From: CBDBCU01 sp965203435
Lineage (GTDB): Bacteria > Chloroflexota > Dehalococcoidia > Lucifugimonadales > UBA3495
Direction: 5' to 3'
Assembly (NCBI GenBank): GCA_965203435.1
Contig: CBDBCU010000006.1
Coordinates: forward strand, 124,001 to 188,000
Length of the DNA stretch: 64,000 bases
Shown here: positions 31,505-39,151 of the stretch, piece after piece
Layout: every line of letters starts with the position of its first letter
Position numbering within the stretch: the first letter of the stretch is position 1
Translations under genes and position numbers: made by a program
Notes under the pieces: generated by a model
Told to the model about the DNA's origin: nothing
The model's input: only the letters and a program-made list of their open reading frames with translations
The model's database searches: none

Positions 31505-31618
31505 AAACATGGATTAACAGGATAGACAGGATTCTATGTCTGTATAGAACGGTGGTTGACGGCCAGTACCGTTCTAATCGGATACAAAAATCCTGTCTAT
31601 CCTGTTAATCCATGTTAA
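31505..31618. repeat. Family C inverted-repeat element 3
   Basis: Ends AACATGGATTAACAGGATAG then ACAGGATT, and the exact inverse AATCCTGT then CTATCCTGTTAATCCATGTT: the best-preserved member. The interior differs from elements 1 and 2 and has its own inverted part (TATAGAACGGT / ACCGTTCTA). It occupies much of the 362-bp gap 31362-31723. Confidence 0.88.
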
Positions 31619-31650
31619 TTAAATTGCCCCAAAACAGCGCCGCCTAGACC

Positions 31651-31678
31651 TTGACATCCCCGCCAAGTTTGTTAAACT
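31651..31678 (+). promoter_or_regulatory. Sigma-70-type promoter of secreted protein B
   Basis: Perfect TTGACA, 16-base spacer, TAAACT, ending 45 bases before ATG 31724. Confidence 0.7.
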
Positions 31679-31723
31679 GGTTGTCGAGTAACGAACCCAA
31701 ACCTTATCCGAGAGGGAATTACC

Positions 31724-32523
31724 ATGTCTCTACGCAACATAGTAGCCGCCCTGGCCCTCTGTCTGATAATGAACGCAATAGTGGGGGGGGGGGGGCAACC
31801 ACATCCCAAGCCGCCCGGGCCATCCCCTGGGACTGCACCGATTGGCAAGCCTTTGCCCACGACGACCGGACTACGGCCATTCTGGAATCCCTGGCCGAAA
31901 ACCGCGGCAAAACCCTCTATTGCGGCGTCGACCAGTCCGACACCTTTGCCAAGGCTGAAACCTGGCAGGCCGGCAAAGACCGCAACGAGCGGGATGATAC
32001 CATCTATTCCGGAGAACGCGGCATTTTCCGCGGCTTTATCGCGGCGCAAGAGGGCTGGCTGACCGACGGGGAATCCGGCATCACCGGCATCAGCATCGAC
32101 CGCATCTTTGAGTTTCCCCGGGAGAAAAAGAAACGCCGCCGCTACAAGACGGTGGTAACGGAGCGGCTGGAGGTCGCCGCCGACAACGCCCGTCTGCTGT
32201 ATACCGACTTCGGGCAAGACTCCTCTCAGCTGAATCCCGAGAGCTCGGCTAAATTGGATGCCCGAGAGCGTTTCGCCACCCCCTTAGGCGGCGGGACGGC
32301 GGTCAGCTACAACTGGCAAACCCTGGCAGACGCCGCCGCTCGCGCCTATTGCCAGGAACAGGGTTACAACCGAGTGACCGGAGTCGCTCCTTCTCCGGAG
32401 GCCAGCGAGGGCTGGGATTATGGCCCCAATACTTCCGCGGCTCCCGGTTTCTACCGCTTTCAAGCCCGTAAAACCAACACCTGGACGGCTACCTGCGAAA
32501 AGACGGAACGCCGCCGCCGCTAA
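31724..32523 (+). CDS. Secreted protein paralog B, frame-interrupted at a poly-G tract (candidate phase-variable gene)
   Basis: ATG 31724, with GAGAGGG upstream, opens a signal peptide (MSLRNIVAALALCLIMNAIV) that runs into a tract of 13 G. In this sequence the frame then reads QPHPKPPGP and stops at 32062. The conserved body (ARAIPWDCTDWQAF to the basic end CEKTERRRR) lies in another frame, open to 32523. One extra G (14) or two fewer (11) would join signal peptide and body exactly where paralog A (13423-14358) is continuous. The first 120 body residues are nearly identical to A, the centre is unrelated, and the C-terminus matches. Slipped-strand switching or a homopolymer sequencing error are both possible. 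The function is unknown. Confidence 0.75.
31783..31795 (+). repeat. 13-base poly-G tract inside a coding region
   Basis: GT followed by thirteen G and then CAACC, at codons 20-24 of the signal-peptide frame. No other homopolymer of this length was noticed in the window. Confidence 0.9.
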
Positions 32524-32640
32524 TCCCGGCGCTGAATCCGCTCCCCCGGCGACAAGTTCCGAGGGGGCGGGTTTAATCGGGCAAGGGAGTATAGAGAAAC
32601 CGTCAATCCCGCATTTCTATTGTCATTCCCGCCGCCTCTT

Positions 32641-32741
32641 TACCGTCATTCCCGCGTAAGCGGGAATCCCGACGGTACTGCGTCAGACAAGCCGGCTTAT
32701 AGCAGGCATTTCGGGATTCCCGCTTACGCGGGAATGACGGT
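32641..32741. repeat. Family A element 5 (divergent interior)
   Basis: Standard palindromic ends; the interior CGACGGTACTGCGTCAGACA then AGCCGGCTTATAGCAGGCAT combines a type 1 left part with an unfamiliar right part. Confidence 0.9.
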
Positions 32742-32778
32742 TGAGAGGACAGCCGCCGTTTCCCGGCCGTGTGGCCGC

Positions 32779-33303
32779 CTAACGGTCGATGCGGTCGGGG
32801 GGGCTGGGGGGGCGCGGCTGCTGGCGGCGTTCCTGGCGGCGCAGGTTGGCCGCCGTTACCCGATCCACAAAGTTGCTGATGAACATATAACGGAAATCGT
32901 AGCCCCAAGCAATATCCCATGCGCCCCAAAGGGTGTAGAGGAATACCAGGAAACCTACGGCGTACACCGCCGCTACCGATCGGGCGGCTGAGGTCGGCCC
33001 GCCCAATATGTCCCCGGCAAACAAGATGAATACCAGGATAAGCTGAATTATGGCGGCCTGCATTCCCTGAAAGGCCCCCCGCGCTACCTGCTGGTGGCGA
33101 AAGATGCGGGAAATGATATAGGCGACGATGGGGCCGGGCATAAAGGCCGCGCCAAAGCTGTTGAGGCTGATGATCATAAGGGGCATCAGCGGCACCCCTA
33201 TCAGCAAGGGGGCGGCGTGGGCGATGGCGCTGCCAATGCGCTCTCCCTTGGTAAAGGTAGGGCGCTCCTCTTGGATTTCCTCGGGGCGGGGGCGGCGGAA
33301 CAA
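32779..33303 (-). CDS. DUF4870-like membrane protein
   Basis: 174 residues. GERIGSAIAHAAPLLIGVPLMPLMIIS followed by FRHQQVARGAFQGMQAAIIQLILVFI and a third hydrophobic pair resemble the DUF4870/Tic20-like layout of four helices, with a conserved His-Gln pair before helix 3. A basic Pro-rich tail ends RRQERRQQPRPPSPPDRIDR. Start is TTG 33303 with GGAGG upstream. It lies 16 bp after fabF on the same strand and so is probably the last gene of the radical SAM-fabF unit. The function is unknown. Confidence 0.68.
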   Translation of the reverse strand: MFRRPRPEEIQEERPTFTKGERIGSAIAHAAPLLIGVPLMPLMIISLNSFGAAFMPGPIVAYIISRIFRHQQVARGAFQGMQAAIIQLILVFILFAGDILGGPTSAARSVAAVYAVGFLVFLYTLWGAWDIAWGYDFRYMFISNFVDRVTAANLRRQERRQQPRPPSPPDRIDR

Positions 33304-33319
33304 CGGCGGCCACCTCCCC

Positions 33320-34573
33320 CTAGTCGGCCCAAGCCGGATGGGTCAGGGCCAGCACCGAATTATGGCCGCCAAAGCCGAAAGAGTTGCTCAGGGCCACGGC
33401 CACCGGCCGGCGGCGGGCGGTCAAGGGAGTATAGTCCAGGTCGCACTCCGGATCCGGATCCACCAGGTTGATGGTGGGCGGTATAACGCCGTCCTGAATC
33501 GCCATTACGCAGAGGGCGGCTTCCAAGGCTCCGCCGGCGCCCAGCAGATGGCCGGTCATCGACTTGGTGGAACTGATGGGGGTTTGCCAAGCGGCCTCGT
33601 CCATCGCCAGTTTGATGGCCTTGGTTTCCTGCCAATCGTTCAGCGGCGTGGAAGTGCCGTGGGCGTTGAGGTAGTCCACTTCGGCGGCGGCGAGGCCGGC
33701 GGCGTGCAGGGCCAGTTTAATGGCCTTGGCGGCGCTCTGGCCGGTGGGATTGGGTTCGGTCAAGTGGTGGGCGTCGGAAGTAGCCCCGTAGCCGCGCAGC
33801 TCAGCCAGGGGGGTGGCCCCGCGGGCTTGCAGATGGGCCGCGCTTTCCAGGGCCAAAACGGCCGCCCCTTCGCCCATTACAAAGCCATCCCGGTCGCGGT
33901 TAAAGGGACGGCTGGCCCCGGGCGGGTCTTGATTGAACCGGGAAAGGGCGCGCAGGGAATTGAAACCGGCGACGGCAATGGGGACGATAGGAGCCTCGCT
34001 GCCGCCGGCCAATACCGCATCGGCTTGACCGCGGCGGATCATTTCCCAGCCTTGCCCTAAAGCATCGGCTCCGCTGGAACAGGAGGAAACCACGCAGTAG
34101 TTGGCCCCCATCGCCCCGGTAACCATGGAAACCTGGGCCGAGGCCATATCCCCCAGCATCATCGGAATCAGAAAGGGTGTAACCCGCTTGGGGCCGCGTT
34201 CCCGCAGCACGGCATACTGCTGGGAAAGGGTAAGGATGCCGCCGATGCCGCTGCCGATAATGGCGGCGACCCGGAAGGGATTTTCCGATGCCAGGCTGAG
34301 GCCGGCTTGACGGCAAGCCTGCTGGGCGGCGACGGCGGCGAACTGGGCGAACCGATCCATCCGCCGGGCCTCCTTGCGTTCCAGATACTGCTCCGGATCG
34401 AATCCCTTGACTTCGGCGGCAAAGGTAGTGTCAAAGCCGGCCGGATCAAAGGCGGTGATGGAATCAATGCCGGACTGGCCGCGGATGATGGCGTCCCAAG
34501 TGGTAGCCACATCCAACCCCAGGGGGCTGACAATGCCGAGGCCGGTGACAAATACGCGCTGCGTGTCGTTCAT
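33320..34573 (-). CDS. fabF: 3-oxoacyl-[acyl-carrier-protein] synthase II, copy 1
   Basis: 417 residues. Decarboxylating Claisen condensation in fatty acid elongation. Catalytic Cys165 is in VVSSCSSGADALG, with the two His in NAHGTSTPLND and STKSMTGHLLGAGGALEA; the C-terminal NSFGFGGHN is intact. It follows the B12-binding radical SAM gene by 90 bp on the same strand and precedes the small membrane protein, suggesting a lipid-related unit. A second FabF is at 40550-41794; the two differ clearly, so they are probably not a recent duplication and may elongate different chains. Confidence 0.95.
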   Translation of the reverse strand: MNDTQRVFVTGLGIVSPLGLDVATTWDAIIRGQSGIDSITAFDPAGFDTTFAAEVKGFDPEQYLERKEARRMDRFAQFAAVAAQQACRQAGLSLASENPFRVAAIIGSGIGGILTLSQQYAVLRERGPKRVTPFLIPMMLGDMASAQVSMVTGAMGANYCVVSSCSSGADALGQGWEMIRRGQADAVLAGGSEAPIVPIAVAGFNSLRALSRFNQDPPGASRPFNRDRDGFVMGEGAAVLALESAAHLQARGATPLAELRGYGATSDAHHLTEPNPTGQSAAKAIKLALHAAGLAAAEVDYLNAHGTSTPLNDWQETKAIKLAMDEAAWQTPISSTKSMTGHLLGAGGALEAALCVMAIQDGVIPPTINLVDPDPECDLDYTPLTARRRPVAVALSNSFGFGGHNSVLALTHPAWAD

Positions 34574-34662
34574 TTTATCCCGGATGCGGTTTCGGGTGTT
34601 GGCGGGGCGGGCGGCCCGGCCCGCCCCGGCGGTTGGCTGGGGGTATAACGGCGGCGGAAACC

Positions 34663-36471
34663 CTATTCCTTGGCCGCCCGGCGGCGGTGGGCGGGCTCGG
34701 TGACGACGCCGTTGACCAGATCCGACAGCTCGGTAATGCGGCCGGAAATGTTTTCGGCCAGGTCCTTGCCGGCGCCGGCCTGGGGGTCGGAAAGGGTTTT
34801 CAGGGTGTCGGTCAGCTCGTTGACCTTGCCGTTGATGTTTTCCGCCAATTCCCGGCGGGCATTAGCCAGGGGTTGGGAAACGGTTTTCAGGGTGTCGGCC
34901 AGTTCCTCGACCCGCTGGGAAATGTTATGCCCGAACTCCTTGCCGGCAATGGCTACCGGATCCGACCAGCTCCGCAGGGTATCGGCGGCCTCGGTAAAGC
35001 GGAAACCGACCGAATCGCCCAAGTCCCGGCCGGCGGCGGCCAGGCGCAGTTTGTAGGAGCGCAGAATGCGGAAAATCCGCCCGTACAGATCGTCCACCGA
35101 GGTCAGCTTGGCCGAATAGCGGTCAAACAATTCCCGGCTTTCCTGCATCGACCACCGCTGATCGTAGTGGACGAACTGGCGGCCGGTGTAGAGGTGATAG
35201 GGGCGCATTTCCCCCGCTTGCAGGAGGTCGCCGTGTTCGTTCAGCGGGGTCAAAGAGTTCCAGTTGGAAGTGGCCGGCAACGGTGTCAGCAGGTTGGCCG
35301 TCTGATAGCGGCTGTGCTGCGTAACCCAATCGGCCAGGTTCATAATATCCTGCTCGGTGTCAAAGGGCAGGCCGATAATGGTCATCGCCACCACGGAAAA
35401 GTCCATGCCGTTCAGGGTGCTGAGGTCTTGCTCCATCTGACCCGGTTCCTGCCGCTTGTTCACCGCCAGCAGGTTCTCGGCGTTATTGGACTCCACCCCC
35501 AGGTAGAGCATCCGCACATTGGCCTCCAGCAGGGCGCGGGCCAGTTCCGGATCCTGGCCGATTTCGGCCCGGGCCTGGCAGATCATATACATATCGTCGG
35601 TGTGGCCGCGCCAGTTCTGGAGGCGCGCCAGCCGCTCGTTGCGGTACTTGACGGCCCGCAGCGGCGGGGTGTGCAGGTCATCGGAAATAAAGACATTGAA
35701 CCGGCCGTTGCGGGCGGTGTGAATCAGCCCTTCTTCGGCCAGATCCTGCAACTGATGCAGGCGCTTGATTTCCGTTTCCCGGGGGATGAGGCGGTAGCCC
35801 AGGAACTGCTGGATGACCTGGCAATAGGTGCATTTTTCGGTGCAGCCGCGCACCGTTTCCAGCACCCCGCCGGGCAGGGGATGGTCGGCGGACAAATCCT
35901 TGATGGCGCGGAAATCCGGCAGCTCGGCAAAGGCCGGATCGACCAGGCCCTGCCGCCGGGTCTGCACTACCTGCCCCTCGTGGCGGTAGCTGAGGCCGCC
36001 CATTTTCTCAAGATAGGCTTCCCGCTGCCCGGCCGGATAGGTCAGCAGCAGGTCGCACAGGGGGGCAATGATGTCCTCGGCTTCCCGCTGGACGATGACA
36101 TCGAAGTTGCCCAGCGCAAAGGCTTCCTCGGGCAACGGCCCCATCTGCGGCCCGCCGCCGATGGTAATCAGCCCGGGATGGAACTCCTTGGCCAAGCGGG
36201 CAATCTGATAGGCCCGGGGCGCCTCGTTAATCAAGGCCGTGACCAGCAGGACGTCGACGCCGGCCAGGTCCTTATCCGGGTCGAGGAGGCCGCTGCGGTC
36301 TTCGAACCAGATTTGGCGGTCGTAGAGGAAGGGGCCGTCCTGGCGCTGCCCCAGGGCGGTGGAGAGGAAAAGCATCCCCTGGCGGGGGATAGCCATATAC
36401 TCGAAGTTGCCGCCGGCCGAGGCCGGCTGAACCATGACTACCCGTTTAATCTTGGACATCGTAGCTACCAT
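34663..36471 (-). CDS. B12-binding radical SAM protein with C-terminal 29-residue tandem repeats
   Basis: 602 residues. An N-terminal cobalamin-binding-like domain (about 8-145, with TIGGGPQMGPLPEEAF and VQREAEDIIAPL) precedes a radical SAM core with the cluster motif C210-x3-C214-x2-C217 (RGCTEKCTYCQ). Residues 480-592 hold four copies of a 29-residue amphipathic repeat with consensus AG+-LAENI---V-ELADTLKTLSDP. Class B enzymes of this kind act as methylases or do ring and lipid chemistry; the neighbouring fabF hints at a lipid substrate, but this is inference. ATG 36471 has AGGTGG upstream; the frame extends 33 codons further without support. Confidence 0.88.
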   Translation of the reverse strand: MVATMSKIKRVVMVQPASAGGNFEYMAIPRQGMLFLSTALGQRQDGPFLYDRQIWFEDRSGLLDPDKDLAGVDVLLVTALINEAPRAYQIARLAKEFHPGLITIGGGPQMGPLPEEAFALGNFDVIVQREAEDIIAPLCDLLLTYPAGQREAYLEKMGGLSYRHEGQVVQTRRQGLVDPAFAELPDFRAIKDLSADHPLPGGVLETVRGCTEKCTYCQVIQQFLGYRLIPRETEIKRLHQLQDLAEEGLIHTARNGRFNVFISDDLHTPPLRAVKYRNERLARLQNWRGHTDDMYMICQARAEIGQDPELARALLEANVRMLYLGVESNNAENLLAVNKRQEPGQMEQDLSTLNGMDFSVVAMTIIGLPFDTEQDIMNLADWVTQHSRYQTANLLTPLPATSNWNSLTPLNEHGDLLQAGEMRPYHLYTGRQFVHYDQRWSMQESRELFDRYSAKLTSVDDLYGRIFRILRSYKLRLAAAGRDLGDSVGFRFTEAADTLRSWSDPVAIAGKEFGHNISQRVEELADTLKTVSQPLANARRELAENINGKVNELTDTLKTLSDPQAGAGKDLAENISGRITELSDLVNGVVTEPAHRRRAAKE

Positions 36472-36692
36472 TGCGCCACCTGGCCGGGGGCTGCCGCCGT
36501 CCCGGCCCTCCTTGCAGAATAGCGGGCAAAGCCGCGCCGCTGAGGTCGGATTCCAGTTTCCGCCGCCCATTATACCCTAAAGAATCGGAATATCAATAGG
36601 CCGGTCAACATAAGTTTTGAGCAATTGTATAAATCCAACGGATTCTTTCCGGGTTATGGCGGCCATTCCCGCCCGGCCCATCCCGCCTATAG

Positions 36693-36963
36693 TACCGTCC
36701 TTCCCGCCGCCCCTCTACCGTCTTTCCCGTCCGTGTACCAGCACTGTACCGTCATTCATTGTACCGTCATTCCTGCACTTTTCTACCGTCATTCCTACCC
36801 GTGTACCGTCCTTCCCGCGTAAGCGGGAATCCCGCGGTGGCTTGCCAAGACTGCGGCATTATACGGCGGTACCGTCGGGATTCCCGCTTACGCGGGAATG
36901 ACGGTAGAGGGGCGGGCAGGACGGTAGAGGGGCGTCGGGCAGGACAGTACCTCAGGAAGGACG
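36693..36963. repeat. Nested array of Family A half-sites around element 6
   Basis: Left of element 6 at least five rightward half-sites, TACCGTC(A/C/T)TTCC, occur at 36693, 36716, 36747, 36762 and 36784. Right of it three inverted ones occur (GGACGGTA at 36919, GGACAGTA at 36942, AAGGACG at 36957). They fill most of the 496-bp gap between the radical SAM and LLM genes. Confidence 0.8.
36804..36906. repeat. Family A element 6
   Basis: Complete element; interior type 1 reversed (GCGGTGGCTTGCCAAGACTG then CGGCATTATACGGCGGTACC). Confidence 0.92.
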
Positions 36964-36967
36964 ATTC

Positions 36968-37915
36968 TTACAGCCGGCTGCGGAAGTGGGGAAGGATTTC
37001 CGCAGCGATGGTTTCAATGTGCCGGACGCGTTCCTCCCGGGGGCAGGCCACGCTGAAAATGATGTGCCGGGCCCCGGCATCGATGTATTCTTGCAAGCGG
37101 TCGATGCACTGCTGCGGCGTTCCCAGCAGGCAGTAGTTGCGGACGATATTCAGGAAGTCGCCGCCGTAACGGTAGCGGCCGCCGAGGGCTTGGGCGGCGG
37201 CGGCCGCGGCCTCCTGTTCCGTAGGGTAGATGGCAATGTAGGGAAAGAAAGCCCATTGAAAGGCGGCCAAGTCGCGGCCGGCGTCTCCGGCCAATTGGCC
37301 GATTTGAGCCACGCTGTCTTGGTAGCGTTGCGGGCTGTAGAAGTAGGGCAGCCAGCCATCGCCATAGCGCGCCGCCCGCCGCATCGCCGCCGCCCGCCGG
37401 CCGGCGACCCAGACCGGCGGGCCGGGCTGCTGGGTCGGCGGCGGATTGAGAGTAACCTTGTCCAGTTGAAAGTGGCGGCCGCTGTAGGAAACGCCGCTTT
37501 CCGACCACAAGCGGCGCAGCAGGAGCAGACTTTCGTTAGCGCGGCGGCCGCGTTCTTTCACCTCCAAGCCGGCGGCGGCAAACTCCTCGGGAAACTCCCC
37601 GCCGACGCCGACGCCCAGGGTCAGCCGCCCTCCGGAGGCAATATCCAGGGTGGCGGTCAGCTTGGCTAGAGTTACCGGATGGTAAAAAGGCAACAGCAGG
37701 ATGGAGGACAGCAGGCGGATCTTTTCGGTAGCCCCGGCGGCTACGGCCAGCAACGGCAGGGCGGCGTGGCTCGGCCCCGGCGGATTGCCGCGCATAAAAT
37801 GTTCTCCGGCCGCCAGGTATTCGTAGCCCAATTCCTCCAGCCAGCGGCCCTCGGCGGCGATTTCCGCCGCGCCCAACACTACGCTGGCGCCAAAATGCAG
37901 TTCCGGGGGGGACAT
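36968..37915 (-). CDS. LLM-class flavin-dependent oxidoreductase
   Basis: 315 residues, a bacterial-luciferase-like barrel. GRWLEELGYEYLAAGEHF, ILLLPFYHPVTLAKLTATLDIASGGRLTLGVGVG and PVWVAGRRAAAMRRAARYGDGWLP are the family signatures; many such proteins use F420 or FMN. ATG 37915 has AAGGAG 7 bases upstream; an in-frame ATG at 37936 lies inside a Family A repeat and is rejected. Substrate is unknown. It stands alone between two repeat elements. Confidence 0.92.
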   Translation of the reverse strand: MSPPELHFGASVVLGAAEIAAEGRWLEELGYEYLAAGEHFMRGNPPGPSHAALPLLAVAAGATEKIRLLSSILLLPFYHPVTLAKLTATLDIASGGRLTLGVGVGGEFPEEFAAAGLEVKERGRRANESLLLLRRLWSESGVSYSGRHFQLDKVTLNPPPTQQPGPPVWVAGRRAAAMRRAARYGDGWLPYFYSPQRYQDSVAQIGQLAGDAGRDLAAFQWAFFPYIAIYPTEQEAAAAAAQALGGRYRYGGDFLNIVRNYCLLGTPQQCIDRLQEYIDAGARHIIFSVACPREERVRHIETIAAEILPHFRSRL

Positions 37916-37929
37916 AGGCGGCTCCTTAA

Positions 37930-38029
37930 TCGTCATTCCCGCGTAAGCGGGAATCCAGAAATCCCGACCTTATAAATCCCGTTCCCGGCAAGTAACCACT
38001 GGATTCCCGCTTGCGCGGGAAGGACGGTA
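37930..38029. repeat. Family A element 7 (divergent interior)
   Basis: Ends TCGTCATTCCCGCGTAAGCG and GCTTGCGCGGGAAGGACGGT; the interior CCGACCTTATAAATCCCGTT then CCCGGCAAGTAACCACTGG is only distantly like type 1. It starts 15 bases upstream of the LLM start codon. Confidence 0.88.
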
Positions 38030-38182
38030 GCTATGCTTTGACGGTATTTATGCTTTTACAGGAAAGACAATAGCAATGGAAAGGACGGTTGTATCAGCAA
38101 CAGCCCGGCCAATTTCCAAGCAGTATAGCGCTTTTAGCCGCCGTTTGTATTACAATAGAATCGGTCGGAGAGGGGGAAAGTA

Positions 38183-39136
38183 ATGACGGTGCTGGTTACC
38201 GGGGCAACCGGTTTTTTGGGGCGGCGGGTGGTGACGAAACTGCTGGAACATAATTACCCGGTGCGCTGCCTGGTGCATAGCCCGGGGCGGGAGCGCATCT
38301 TTCCGCCGGAGGCGGTGGATGTTTATTATGGCGATATTGCCGATGCCAATGCCCTGACCAGCGCCTGCCGGGGGGTGCAGCAGATCGTTCATCTGGTCGC
38401 CGTCATCCGGGAGCGGGGCAGCCGCAGTTTTGACGCAGTGAACCGGGCCGGCGTAGCCAATCTGGTCGCCGCCGCCCAGGCCGCCGGCGGCGGGCAGCAC
38501 TTTATCCAGGTCAGCGCGGTGGGGGCCGCCAACGACCCGACTTATCGCTACCTGTTCAGCAAGTGGCAGGGCGAGCGGGCCGTAGCCGACAGCGGCCTGC
38601 CCTATACCATCCTGCGCCCCTCCCTGATCTTTGGCCCGGGGGATGAGTTTCTGAATTCCCTGGCGGCTCTGGTGCGGCTCTTTCCCCTGGTGCCGGTGGC
38701 GGCCAGCGGGCGCAATCGGCTCCAGCCCATCCACGTCGATGATGTGGCCCAGTGCATTGCCCTGACTTTGGGCCGGCAGGATTTGCGGGGGCGGGCGGTG
38801 GACATCGGCGGGCCGGAGCAGATTTCCTACAACGATATTGTGCGGACGGTGGCCCGGGCGATGGGCAAACGGCGGGGACGCCTGCACATTCCCCTGTGGC
38901 TGATGCGGCTGAATGTGGCGGCGATGCAAGTAGCAATGCGCCATCCGCCCCTTACCACGGAGATGCTGAAAATGCTGCGGGTTCGCAATGTGGCGGAGGT
39001 AGGCACGGTGGCGGAAACCTTTGGCTTTGCGCCGCGGCGGTTGGCGGGCAACATTGACTTTGTGCGCCAAGTAACCTTTAAGGATGCCCTGAAAATCAAC
39101 CTGGGGTCGCCGCCGGCCCATATCCGCGACCACTGA
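38183..39136 (+). CDS. NAD(P)-dependent epimerase/reductase (complex I NDUFA9-like SDR)
   Basis: 317 residues. Rossmann motif VTGATGFLGRRVVTKLLEH at the N-terminus, then HLVAVIRERGSRSFDAVNRAGVANL, YRYLFSKWQGERAVADSGLPYTILRPSLIFGPGDEF, and QPIHVDDVAQCIALTL. This is the extended atypical SDR group that includes NDUFA9-like and sugar or steroid-type reductases. Substrate is unknown. Start ATG 38183 follows GGAGAGGGGGAAA. It is the first gene of a plus-strand unit with folC and a second fabF (gaps of 15 and 12 bp). Confidence 0.88.
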   Translation: MTVLVTGATGFLGRRVVTKLLEHNYPVRCLVHSPGRERIFPPEAVDVYYGDIADANALTSACRGVQQIVHLVAVIRERGSRSFDAVNRAGVANLVAAAQAAGGGQHFIQVSAVGAANDPTYRYLFSKWQGERAVADSGLPYTILRPSLIFGPGDEFLNSLAALVRLFPLVPVAASGRNRLQPIHVDDVAQCIALTLGRQDLRGRAVDIGGPEQISYNDIVRTVARAMGKRRGRLHIPLWLMRLNVAAMQVAMRHPPLTTEMLKMLRVRNVAEVGTVAETFGFAPRRLAGNIDFVRQVTFKDALKINLGSPPAHIRDH

Positions 39137-39151
39137 TTGGGGCCGGGAAAG

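Noticed and set aside
36693..36963. Possible CRISPR array
   Set aside because: The repeated units are inverted as well as direct, spacing is irregular, the interiors are themselves conserved between loci, and no cas gene is present.
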